DNA of 64,000 nt from NCBI RefSeq assembly GCF_002135235.1, contig NZ_NEGB01000002.1:372001-436000 (forward strand), in the 5' to 3' direction. The notes under the pieces were generated by a model that had not been told where the DNA came from, ran no database searches, and worked only from the letters and a program-made list of their open reading frames with translations. The position numbers and the translations under genes were made by a program. How positions within the stretch are numbered: position 1 is the stretch's first letter; the number at the start of each line of letters is the position of its first letter. The stretch comes from Acinetobacter silvestris (GTDB taxonomy: Bacteria; Pseudomonadota; Gammaproteobacteria; Pseudomonadales; Moraxellaceae). Positions 37,974-46,385 of this stretch are shown here, one piece after another.

Positions 37974-39404
37974 ATGTCTTCTCCTCCATCTCAGCATGAT
38001 GCATTCGACCAAGCACATTCTACCGCGCCTTTAAAACGTGCAATGAGCACTCGCCATCTTGTGATGCTTTCACTTGGTGGAGCCATAGGAACTGGATTAT
38101 TTTTAGGTTCAGGAGAGGTCATTGCGCAAACAGGTCCCATAGGTGCCATTATTGCCTATATTCTAGGTGGATTAATTGCCTATATGGTCATGCTCTGTTT
38201 GGGCGAACTGGCTGTGCATATGCCTGAATCTGGTTCATTTGGTAGTTACGCAAACCAATTCATTGGTCCAGCAACTGGCTATATGATTACTTGGCTCTAT
38301 TGGCTGACATGGACTGCGACACTAGGTACCGAATTTACCGCAGCTGCATTACTCATGCAGGAATGGTTTCCACAGGTTTCTGTTTGGTTGTGGACCATCA
38401 TTTTTGCTGCAATTGTCTTTATTCTCAATATTAGTTCAACACGCTTATTTGCAGAATCTGAATTTTGGCTATCTTTAGTCAAAGTCATTACCGTCATCTG
38501 CTTTATTATTCTCGGTTTATTGGCTATTTTTGGATTTATTCCTTTCCAAGGTTATGAATCTGCACCACTGTTTAGCAATTTGACGACCCAAGGCTGGTTT
38601 CCACAAGGAATCTTCCCTATTTTTGCGACCATGCTCATCGTGAATTTTGCCTTCTCTGGTACTGAGTTAATTGGTGTTGCTGCGGGTGAAACCGAAGATC
38701 CTGCAAAGAATGTCCCTAAAGCAATTAATGCTGCTATATGGCGCTTATTAATCTTCTTTGTCGGAACAATTATTGTCATTAGTGCATTACTTCCGTATCA
38801 AGATGCCGGTTTAAATGCGAATCACAGTATCAGTAGCAGTCCTTTTGTCACCGTATTTTCATTTATTGGCATTCCACATGCTGAAGATATTATTCGATTT
38901 GTGATTATTACCGCACTACTTTCTGCTGCAAATTCGGGCTTATACGCTGCTTCTCGTATGATGTATTCACTCTCGATGAAGAAACAACTGCCAAGATTAT
39001 TCTCAAGATTATCTCAATCTGGCACACCCATTATTGCGATTATTGTCACCATGTTTGGCGCACTTCCTGGTTTGCTTTCAGAACAATTCGCACCTGAAAC
39101 TATCTTTAAAAATTTACTCGGTATTGCGGCCTTCACCATGGTCGTCGTATGGATGAGCATTTGTCTTTCTCAATTTAATTTCCGTCGTCGTTGGTACAAA
39201 GCGGGTCATACCAATGCTGAACTTAAATTTGTCGCACCGCTCTTTCCAATTGTCCCTATCCTCGGTTTTATTTTTTGCTTTATCACTGGTATAAGCATGG
39301 CAACAGACAAAGACATGCTTCCTGGATTTTTTGGATGTTTAATTTTTATTGCTGCTTGTTATATCAGCTATGCTGTTTTCTACAAACCCAAGAAAAATCA
39401 ATAA
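37974..39404 (+). CDS. Amino-acid permease, APC superfamily (copy 2)
   Basis: 476 residues with twelve membrane helices. RHLVMLSLGGAIGTGLFLGSGEV is the APC substrate-site block. It follows copy 1 (36208) almost residue for residue, for example ESAPLFSNLT...GWFP and FAFSGTELIGVAAGETEDPAKNVPKAI. The differences concentrate at the N-terminus, a loop near residue 280 and the C-terminus. The two copies may thus differ in substrate or regulation. No Shine-Dalgarno stands before the ATG. The region before it holds only the tRNA and 90 bases, so a promoter of its own or read-through from the tRNA is needed. Confidence 0.88.
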   Translation: MSSPPSQHDAFDQAHSTAPLKRAMSTRHLVMLSLGGAIGTGLFLGSGEVIAQTGPIGAIIAYILGGLIAYMVMLCLGELAVHMPESGSFGSYANQFIGPATGYMITWLYWLTWTATLGTEFTAAALLMQEWFPQVSVWLWTIIFAAIVFILNISSTRLFAESEFWLSLVKVITVICFIILGLLAIFGFIPFQGYESAPLFSNLTTQGWFPQGIFPIFATMLIVNFAFSGTELIGVAAGETEDPAKNVPKAINAAIWRLLIFFVGTIIVISALLPYQDAGLNANHSISSSPFVTVFSFIGIPHAEDIIRFVIITALLSAANSGLYAASRMMYSLSMKKQLPRLFSRLSQSGTPIIAIIVTMFGALPGLLSEQFAPETIFKNLLGIAAFTMVVVWMSICLSQFNFRRRWYKAGHTNAELKFVAPLFPIVPILGFIFCFITGISMATDKDMLPGFFGCLIFIAACYISYAVFYKPKKNQ

Positions 39405-39424
39405 AATACAAAGTTTCTTTCCCT

Positions 39425-39455
39425 CAAGAAGTGTTGCAAAATGCTACACTTCTTG
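39425..39455 (+). terminator. Hairpin after permease 2
   Basis: CAAGAAGTGT pairs perfectly with ACACTTCTTG across an 11-base loop, 20 bases after the stop. No T-run follows, so termination is not certain. Confidence 0.5.
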
Positions 39456-39534
39456 TACCTCAAAACACTAGAATACCTATCAATAACCAAGTAAATTGAA
39501 CGATAAACCTCACCAAGAATAATTACAAAATACG

Positions 39535-40449
39535 ATGAAAATTATTTTCCTTCATGGTATGAATCAGCAAGATTACACCGCAGATTCATTAAAAGAATAT
39601 TGGACGAGCATTTTCAGCAAAGGCATCGATGAGCTTTGCCTAAAAATAAATGTTGAAAAACTCAATATTGAACTGCCTTTTTATGGTGATTTAATAACTA
39701 AACACCAATTAAGCAATAACTTCGACTTAGATGCATTCTTACCCAAATCTATTCTTAACTTTCATTTGAATCACCACCGCGCTATAGAACCTAAAATTCA
39801 AACCTCAAACGTAAATATTCCAGAACTTCCTTTATTTACTAAAAAACAAATATTATCCTTTTCTACACGTATATATCTCGCTTCACAATTTGCCAAAGAC
39901 ATCGCGCTAAAAGAATTTGTCACCATACTCAATAACTTCCCCAAACTTCAGGAGAGTTTAATTCATAAGTTTTTAATCGAAACCTATATGTATCTCAATT
40001 GCTCCAAATTCATGCAGGAAGTAAATCAACGCGTTTTAGATAGTTTAGATGAGCATGAAGAACATATTATTGTTTCACACTCCTTAGGCACCGTGATTGC
40101 ATACAATCTTTTACAACAAATCGATTCCAAATTTCGTATCCAACGCTTTATCACTTTAGGCTCACCACTTGCGTTTCGTATGATTCAAAGTAAAGTCATA
40201 CAACCCATTATTCATCCGAAAAGCCTACATGGTGATTGGTATAACTTTTATTCAGATGATGATTTCTTAACAGCATTTCCACTCATTGAGGCACCATTTA
40301 ACTTTCGTCCATCCATTAGAAATAAGAAGATTTCAACATTTACCAATATGCCGCATAAAATTATTGGTTATTTACAACACCCAGATGTCATCAAGTGCAT
40401 CTTAGAACCCATTTTGAAACCTAGCGTACGCAAACAGTATTGTTTTTAA
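39535..40449 (+). CDS. Alpha/beta-fold hydrolase, lipase/PGAP1-like
   Basis: 304 residues without signal peptide. The N-terminus MKIIFLHGMNQQ is the first strand and oxyanion loop of an alpha/beta hydrolase. The nucleophile elbow is IIVSHSLGTVIAYNLLQQI (Ser in SHSLG). RFITLGSPLAFRMIQ and the DWYNFYSDDDFLTAFP stretch supply further conserved positions, with Asp candidates; a late His in NMPHKIIGYLQHPDV could complete the triad. The pattern HSLGT...GSP is that of lipase-like or PGAP1-type enzymes. Substrate unknown. It sits between permease 2 and the tRNA-Glu pair. Confidence 0.7.
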   Translation: MKIIFLHGMNQQDYTADSLKEYWTSIFSKGIDELCLKINVEKLNIELPFYGDLITKHQLSNNFDLDAFLPKSILNFHLNHHRAIEPKIQTSNVNIPELPLFTKKQILSFSTRIYLASQFAKDIALKEFVTILNNFPKLQESLIHKFLIETYMYLNCSKFMQEVNQRVLDSLDEHEEHIIVSHSLGTVIAYNLLQQIDSKFRIQRFITLGSPLAFRMIQSKVIQPIIHPKSLHGDWYNFYSDDDFLTAFPLIEAPFNFRPSIRNKKISTFTNMPHKIIGYLQHPDVIKCILEPILKPSVRKQYCF

Positions 40450-40519
40450 TCACAACAACCAATTTTGGTGTGTTTTTATTCACTCAATCTATTTTTAACT
40501 TTTTATTGTATAAAAAGGT

Positions 40520-40548
40520 TTGACACTTTCACATATCCATCCTAATAT
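40520..40548 (+). promoter_or_regulatory. Promoter of the tRNA-Glu 2-3 pair
   Basis: TTGACA (40520-40525) and TAATAT (40543-40548), 17-base spacer, 17 bases before tRNA-Glu 2. Shares AGGTTTGACAC and CCACCTC with the tRNA-Glu 1 promoter, so the promoter was duplicated together with the tRNA. Confidence 0.85.
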
Positions 40549-40565
40549 ACGCCCACCTCTGAAAC

Positions 40566-40641
40566 GACCCTATCGTCTAGAGGCCTAGGACATCGCCCTT
40601 TCACGGCGGTAACCGGGGTTCGAATCCCCGTAGGGTCGCCA
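40566..40641 (+). tRNA. tRNA-Glu (anticodon TTC), copy 2
   Basis: Identical over 76 bases to copies 1 and 3. Starts GACCCTATCG and ends GGTCGCCA, anticodon TTC in the loop CTTTCAC. Has its own promoter and is followed 41 bases later by copy 3. Confidence 0.95.
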
Positions 40642-40682
40642 TTAATTCATGGTTTAGTTTTCAGAAGTATGCCTCATCTATT

Positions 40683-40758
40683 GACCCTATCGTCTAGAGG
40701 CCTAGGACATCGCCCTTTCACGGCGGTAACCGGGGTTCGAATCCCCGTAGGGTCGCCA
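40683..40758 (+). tRNA. tRNA-Glu (anticodon TTC), copy 3
   Basis: Third identical copy. No promoter lies in the 41-base gap, so it is co-transcribed with copy 2 and released by processing. A terminator follows. Confidence 0.95.
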
Positions 40759-40782
40759 CATTCGAGATTGAAAAATCTCAAC

Positions 40783-40818
40783 AAAAAAGCCTGAGCATAT
40801 TTTGACTCAGGCTTTTTT
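40783..40818 (+). terminator. Terminator of the tRNA-Glu transcript
   Basis: GCCTGAG (40789-40795) pairs with CTCAGGC (40806-40812), flanked by an A-run and followed by six T. Confidence 0.92.
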
Positions 40819-40879
40819 GTTTCCAAGCAAATCAAGTTTAAAATAAATTACTGCTTTATACTCAAGTAATTATTCAAAT

Positions 40880-41352
40880 GTGACTACTCTTGCTGAAACA
40901 ACAGCAATTCTCAACTTAGCCCTCAGGAAATACCTTTTTTTTATTATTGGAAGAATTTTGCTGAAGCGACATTTATGCCTGATTTAGCACTCAAACAAAT
41001 TTTTACAACCATTGTTGCAAGAACACTCTTGCTTATACGCCCTGTCACTCAACTTCTTAAATTTGGATTTGATCTGGGATATTTAAACAACGCCCTCAAT
41101 CAGCATATGCAAAAGATTGATGAACATTTAAAAACCCACCCATATATAGCAGGTCAACACTTTACCAATGCAGATCTTTTATTATGGTTTCCATTGTTCG
41201 CTTGCACCCAATCAAATCCAGCTTTTGAACAGTTACAACACATCCAACGCTATCTATTACAAATACAAAGCAGACCAGCCTTTCAACGTGCATTAGCGAA
41301 AGGGCAATGGTCTGCCTCGACATTTCAATCTTATTGGTCTAAAGCATGGTAA
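40880..41352 (+). pseudogene. Broken glutathione S-transferase gene
   Basis: From the ATG at 40975 an open frame codes 125 residues that match only the C-terminal helical domain of GST (TNADLLLWFPLF is the N-capping box). The similarity continues upstream of that ATG in the same frame (FYYWKNFAEATFMP, like the usual YWLHFAEGSLMP). In another frame at about 40880-40920 lies TLAETTAILN, resembling the end of the GST N-domain. The thioredoxin-like N-terminal domain is absent. So it is a truncated, frameshifted relic with a small internal deletion. Its intact relative at 59736-60359 belongs to the same superfamily but is not the obvious parent. It ends 6 bp from the facing OYE gene. Confidence 0.75.
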
Positions 41353-41358
41353 TCCACA

Positions 41359-42603
41359 TTAAGCACTTTTACGTGAATTAACACGACCGCGAATAACTGC
41401 TTTTACATTATTCGTAGCATAGTGAAAGAATACTTTCAGCGGAGATAGTTTTGGATTAGGCTGCTTTCCCTCACCAATCGCTTTAAATTGCGCTGCATAC
41501 CAAAGAATTTCCATAATCGCCATTTTGTCGACAAAAGGAATACCCGTTTTAATTGGCGCGATGGCATAACGTACATCTTGCCCAGCAATCAAACGCTCAC
41601 AGACATCCGTTTCGACCGCTAAAGGTCTTGCAATGCCTATAAACTCACATGCACCACTATCTAAGGCATCATTCATCCCTTTTGCAGTACGAAAGCCACC
41701 CGTCACCATTAAATGGCATTTAACTTCTTTACGAATCTTTTCAGCAAAGTCTAAAAAGTAAGCTTCACGTGCAATAGTACTGACTTTACGTTTATCAGCC
41801 TTGGCTCCTGCCATTGCCGGTGCTTCATACGTCCCCCCAGAGATTTCAATCAGATCAATTCCTGCTGTATCAATCGCCTTAAATACAGCGACAACCTCTT
41901 CTTCGCTAATCCCACCACGCTGGAAATCTGCTGAGTTTAATTTTACAGAAACAATAAAATTGTCAGAGGTCGTTAAACGAACTGCTTTATAAATTCCAAG
42001 CAGGAAGCGCATACGATTCTCAATAGAACCACCCCATTGATCTTGGCGTTTGTTGGTTAATGGCGATAAAAACTGGCTAATTAAATAACCATGTGCACCA
42101 TGCAACTGTATTCCGTCAAAACCCGCTTTTTCACAAATTCGTGCAGACTCAGCAAAACGCTGGATAATCTCTAAGATTTCCTCTTCATGCAATTCACGCG
42201 GCGTACCAAAGGTGGTTGCTAACATCGGGCTAAATGGCACTGCTGAAGCCGAAACCGTTTCTTTATTTAAGCCCTTTGGACACTGACGACCAGGATGTGA
42301 CAATTGAATCAACTGCACCATGCCATATTTTTTACCAATATCTGCCCATTCTTTAAGTTTGGCTAAATCACGTTCAGTTTCTACCACCACCACACCCGGT
42401 TCATTTTTAGCACGAAAATCAACCATCACATTACCAGTGATCGCACAACCCAAATGACCTTTGGCCCAAGTCTCATATAAACCTAAATGAAGTTGATTCG
42501 GCTGACCAGCATAGTTTGCTAATGCTTCACTCATCGCACCTTTAATTAGGCGGTTTTTAAAGGTTGTATTGCGAATTTTTATAGCTTCTGCGATATGGCT
42601 CAT
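41359..42603 (-). CDS. Old-yellow-enzyme-family NADH:flavin oxidoreductase
   Basis: About 414 residues from the ATG at 42601-42603 (MSHIAEAIKIRN); ATGs at 42609 and 42612 are alternatives and the frame is open further. FMN TIM-barrel of the OYE/2,4-dienoyl-CoA reductase type: NRLIKGAMSEALA, IQLSHPGRQCP, GFDGIQLHGAHGYLISQFLSPLTNKRQDQWGGSIENR and MVTGGFR, GIARPL at the end. The conserved His/Asn pair that binds the phenol hydrogen is seen as HGAHGY. The family reduces activated C=C bonds; the physiological substrate is unknown. No iron-sulfur domain follows, so this is the short form. Confidence 0.85.
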   Translation of the reverse strand: MSHIAEAIKIRNTTFKNRLIKGAMSEALANYAGQPNQLHLGLYETWAKGHLGCAITGNVMVDFRAKNEPGVVVVETERDLAKLKEWADIGKKYGMVQLIQLSHPGRQCPKGLNKETVSASAVPFSPMLATTFGTPRELHEEEILEIIQRFAESARICEKAGFDGIQLHGAHGYLISQFLSPLTNKRQDQWGGSIENRMRFLLGIYKAVRLTTSDNFIVSVKLNSADFQRGGISEEEVVAVFKAIDTAGIDLIEISGGTYEAPAMAGAKADKRKVSTIAREAYFLDFAEKIRKEVKCHLMVTGGFRTAKGMNDALDSGACEFIGIARPLAVETDVCERLIAGQDVRYAIAPIKTGIPFVDKMAIMEILWYAAQFKAIGEGKQPNPKLSPLKVFFHYATNNVKAVIRGRVNSRKSA

Positions 42604-42704
42604 GCTCATCATCTCTATTTTATCTAGAGTATAAACTCTAAAATTATGTGTATTGCCAGTGTAAAATTGACAATCCATTTTGTCAAACTTAGCTTTTCTA
42701 CTAC

Positions 42705-44291
42705 TTAGTACTGACTCGCTGCAATTAAAGTCTTGGTATATTCACTCTTAGGCCTGGTAAATAAAGCATGGGTCTCTTGAAATTCAACCAATTCAGCATG
42801 ATGTAATACCATAATTTTTTGACATAAAGATTTGACGACTTGTAAGTCATGGCTAATAAATAAATAGCTTATTTGGTACTCAATCTGTAACTGGCGCAAT
42901 AAGTTAACAATCGCATGTTGTGTTGTTCGATCTAAAGCAGACGTGGGTTCATCTAAAATAATAAGTTTAGGATGTAACACCAAAGCGCGTGCTAATGCTA
43001 CGCGCTGACGCTGCCCACCTGACAACTCATGCGGATAACGATCTTTGAACTCAACAGGTAATTCAACTTTTTGTAAAGCTTCTGTAATTAATCCCGCAAT
43101 CTCTATTTTTTTTAATTTTTTAAGTGCTAATCCCTCCCCAATAATTTGCTCGACATTCATACGTGGATTCAGACTTGAATAAGGATCTTGAAATACCATT
43201 TGAAATTCAGAACGCAAAGGACGTAATTTACGTTCCTTTAATAAATTCAAATCCTGATTCAGTAAAAAAATTTTTCCACTACTTGCAATGAGTCGTGCAA
43301 TTGCCAAAGCCATAGAGGTTTTACCCGAACCACTTTCTCCAACAATACCAATCGACTCAGCCTGATTAAGCCTTAAATCTAAAGGCTCAAGTGCAACAAA
43401 ATAATCTTTCGCCCGATTCAGGATACCCTGCTTAATCGGAAACTTAACCGCTAACTTTGATAGAGACAGCAGCAATTCAGCATTTTCCGGAAGAGGATTC
43501 GCCTCGCCAAAGTCATGATTAAGTAAATGTTGCGTATATGTCGTTTGAGGATTATGAAAAATTTTCTGAACCTCACCTTGCTCTTCGACATGCCCCTTAT
43601 TCATTACGATGACTTGATTAGCGTAGCGTTTAACCAAATTCAAATCATGACTAATTAAAATCATCGCCATATTTGAATTTTGAACCAACAATTGTAATAG
43701 GTTCAGAACTTGCGCTTGTAGCGTCACATCCAAGGCTGTGGTTGGCTCATCAGCAATGATAATGTCTGGTTCTAGTGCCAATGCAGCAGCAATCATCACA
43801 CGTTGTCTTTGTCCACCAGAGAGCTCATGTGGATAGCATCTTAATTTTTCTTTAGCGTCTGGAATACCGACATCGTATAATAGATCCAGCACCCGTTTTT
43901 GAACTTTATCTTTTGACCAACCTTGTAAAAATAGAGTTTCACCAATAATTTTTTCAACACGATGTAACGGATTCAAAGCCGTCATCGGCTCTTGAAAGAT
44001 CATCGCAATTTTCTGACCACGAATATTTTGTAATTGAGTTTGATTTAAAGTCAGTAAATTTTGTTGTAAAAATTCAACCTGCCCTGTAACTTTTAAAGAA
44101 TCGGGCAATAGACCTAAAATCGCTAAACTGCTAATGGATTTACCCGAGCCACTTTCACCGACAATCGATAAAATTTCACCGACATGTAAATCAAAACTCA
44201 AATTTTGTACCAGTGTATGCTGAGCATTTTGAATACTTAATTGTTTAACTGAAAGTAATAATGTTTTAGTGCTGTCTTGGGTCGAATGCAT
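42705..44291 (-). CDS. yejF: Peptide ABC importer, fused ATP-binding protein YejF
   Basis: 528 residues from the ATG at 44289-44291, which lies inside the end of yejE (26-bp overlap); the frame is open further up but that is yejE sequence. Two ABC domains in one chain: Walker A GESGSGKSISS and GESGSGKTSMA, signature LSGGQRQRVMIAAAL and LSGGQRQRVALARAL, Walker B LIIADEPTTALD / LIILDEPTSALD. Length agrees with E. coli YejF (529). It powers YejABE import of oligopeptides, including microcin C-type peptides in enterobacteria. Last gene of yejABEF. Confidence 0.92.
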   Translation of the reverse strand: MHSTQDSTKTLLLSVKQLSIQNAQHTLVQNLSFDLHVGEILSIVGESGSGKSISSLAILGLLPDSLKVTGQVEFLQQNLLTLNQTQLQNIRGQKIAMIFQEPMTALNPLHRVEKIIGETLFLQGWSKDKVQKRVLDLLYDVGIPDAKEKLRCYPHELSGGQRQRVMIAAALALEPDIIIADEPTTALDVTLQAQVLNLLQLLVQNSNMAMILISHDLNLVKRYANQVIVMNKGHVEEQGEVQKIFHNPQTTYTQHLLNHDFGEANPLPENAELLLSLSKLAVKFPIKQGILNRAKDYFVALEPLDLRLNQAESIGIVGESGSGKTSMALAIARLIASSGKIFLLNQDLNLLKERKLRPLRSEFQMVFQDPYSSLNPRMNVEQIIGEGLALKKLKKIEIAGLITEALQKVELPVEFKDRYPHELSGGQRQRVALARALVLHPKLIILDEPTSALDRTTQHAIVNLLRQLQIEYQISYLFISHDLQVVKSLCQKIMVLHHAELVEFQETHALFTRPKSEYTKTLIAASQY

Positions 44292-45279
44292 CACGCGTTG
44301 CCTCCCCAATATAAATGAGCAAAGATAAGACCAGCGCCAAAGTAAAAAAGCCCGATAAAGCCAACCACGGTGCATTCAAATTATTCTTCCCTTGAAGTAA
44401 TAACTCCCCTATAGAGGCAGCATCGGGTGGTAAACCATAGCCTAAAAAATCTAATGCTGTTAATGCAGTAATATTTGCAGTCAGCATAAATGGTAGCTGT
44501 GACAGACTAGAACTCATGGCATTCGGTAAAATATGCCGAAACATAATCGTGTAATCTCGAGCGCCTAAAGCACGCGCAGCACGGACATAATCTAAATTAC
44601 GGGCACGTAAAAATTCTGCACGAACTAAGCCAACCAATGTAGGCCAACCAAATATCAGCATGATTAGAAATAACCAATAGACACTGGGTGTAAACATACT
44701 TACCAAAATCATAACCATAAATAAGGTCGGCAAGCCCCCCCAAACCTCTAAAATACGTTGTCCGATCAAATCAACCCAGCCACCGTAATAACCCTGAATT
44801 GCCCCCACAAAAATACCGATGATAGATGCAAATAAAGTCAGCGCTAAACCAAAAAGTAAGGAAACTCTTAAACCATATAAAATACGTGCCAATACATCAC
44901 GCCCTTGATCATCAGTACCCAACCAGTTTGCTTTAGTCGGTGACGATGGAACAGGTACAGCCAATTCTAAATTTGGCGTCTGATAAGAATAAGGAATTAG
45001 CGGCCAAATTGCCCAGCCCTTATCCTGAATTAAAGCCTGAACCACTGGATCTTTATAATCTGCTTCTGTTTCAAATACCCCACCAAATGTGGTTTCGGGA
45101 TACACTTTAAAAACAGGCATATAATAGGAATGATCATATTTAATTAATATCGGTTTATCATTGGCGATTATTTCTACAACCAACGTCATGGCAAAAATAA
45201 GCGTAAATAAGATAAAACAAAAGAAACCGAGCCGATTTTTTTTAAATTTTTCCAGCCTTGCGTGCATCATAGGTGACAT
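44266..45279 (-). CDS. yejE: Peptide ABC importer permease YejE
   Basis: 337 residues. N-terminal helix (about 13-35), a periplasmic segment with PLIPYSYQTPN and SPTKANWLGTDDQGRDVLARILYG, which is the OppC-type substrate-path motif, then five helices. The cytoplasmic EAA loop (RALGARDYTIMFRHILPNAM) contacts the ATPase. The start codon shares one base with the yejB stop (TAATG), and its 3' end overlaps yejF, so the operon is tightly coupled. Only the yejE homologue is present, as in E. coli. Confidence 0.92.
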   Translation of the reverse strand: MSPMMHARLEKFKKNRLGFFCFILFTLIFAMTLVVEIIANDKPILIKYDHSYYMPVFKVYPETTFGGVFETEADYKDPVVQALIQDKGWAIWPLIPYSYQTPNLELAVPVPSSPTKANWLGTDDQGRDVLARILYGLRVSLLFGLALTLFASIIGIFVGAIQGYYGGWVDLIGQRILEVWGGLPTLFMVMILVSMFTPSVYWLFLIMLIFGWPTLVGLVRAEFLRARNLDYVRAARALGARDYTIMFRHILPNAMSSSLSQLPFMLTANITALTALDFLGYGLPPDAASIGELLLQGKNNLNAPWLALSGFFTLALVLSLLIYIGEATRDAFDPRQH

Positions 45280-46355
45280 TATTTTGCACCTCGCGACTCA
45301 AAACTAATCCTTGGATCAATCATTTGATACAATACATCGCTAATTAAACGCAGAATCAAACCCAATAATGTAAAAATAAATAAAGTACCAAATATCACCG
45401 GATAATCACGCTGTGAAATAGCTTCAAAACCAAGTAAACCCAAACCATCCAAGTTGAAAATAATTTCAATAAATAAATTTCCGACCAAGAAAATTCCGAC
45501 TAGAGCTTCAGGTAAGCCCGCAATAACGATCAGCATTGCATTACGAAACACATGCCCATACAACACTTTATTTTCATTTAACCCTTTGGCACGTGCAGCT
45601 AATACATATTGCTTATTTAACTCTTCCATAAAAGAATATTTAGTCAAATACGTTAAAGCAGCGAACCCACCTAAAAGCATGGTCGTTAACGGTAAAGTCA
45701 TATGCCAAATATAATCTTTGATTTTACCTAGCAAACTTAAACTCTGAAATTCGTCTGAAACCAAGCCTTGCAATGGAAACCATTGAAAATATGATCCACC
45801 TGCAAAAAAAACAATCAGTAAAATTGCGAAAACAAACGAAGGAACAGCATAGCCCACCGCAAGAAATAAAGAAGTCGATTTATCAAATAACATGCCATGC
45901 TGTTTGGCTTTTCTAATTCCCAAAGGTATGGATACCAAATAAATCAGCAAGGTACTCCACAACCCTAAAGACACTGTAACAGGCATCTTTTCCAAGAGTA
46001 ATTGAGTCACAGGCTTATCTTTAAAAAAACTTGTCCCAAAATCAAAGCTCAAATACCCCTTCAACATGATCCAAAAACGTTCATAGGCAGGTTTATCAAA
46101 GCCATATTGCACTTTAATTTTCTCGACCATTTCTGGACTCAAGCCTCGTGCACCTTGGTAACTTAAAGCCTTGCCTGAGGTATTCGCAACTTCAGCTCCA
46201 GCTGTAGCCCCTAAACCTTGAAAATTTTCAGCTTGTTGAATCGCTTGTTCCACAGGGCCACCCGGTGCGATCTGAACCACAATAAAGTTAATTAATAAGA
46301 TAAAAAACAATGTTGGGATAATGAGTAAAAGTCTTTTTAATATATATGTGCCCAT
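45279..46355 (-). CDS. yejB: Peptide ABC importer permease YejB
   Basis: 358 residues (E. coli 364). OppB-type permease: helix at 10-30, the motif FVVQIAPGGPVEQ, a soluble loop to about 130 with LSFDFGTSFFKDKPV, then five helices and an EAA loop (LAARAKGLNENKVLYGHVFRNAM). Its neighbour upstream is the binding protein YejA with 30 bp between. Part of yejABEF; pairs with YejE in the membrane. Confidence 0.92.
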   Translation of the reverse strand: MGTYILKRLLLIIPTLFFILLINFIVVQIAPGGPVEQAIQQAENFQGLGATAGAEVANTSGKALSYQGARGLSPEMVEKIKVQYGFDKPAYERFWIMLKGYLSFDFGTSFFKDKPVTQLLLEKMPVTVSLGLWSTLLIYLVSIPLGIRKAKQHGMLFDKSTSLFLAVGYAVPSFVFAILLIVFFAGGSYFQWFPLQGLVSDEFQSLSLLGKIKDYIWHMTLPLTTMLLGGFAALTYLTKYSFMEELNKQYVLAARAKGLNENKVLYGHVFRNAMLIVIAGLPEALVGIFLVGNLFIEIIFNLDGLGLLGFEAISQRDYPVIFGTLFIFTLLGLILRLISDVLYQMIDPRISFESRGAK

Positions 46356-46385
46356 CGAAACGATGTTCCTTGTGACCTCGAAGTA

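Noticed and set aside
37805..40758. tRNA-Glu copies as attachment sites of an integrated element
   Set aside because: No integrase, no partial tRNA repeat or direct repeat bounding foreign genes; the genes between are ordinary transport and hydrolase genes.
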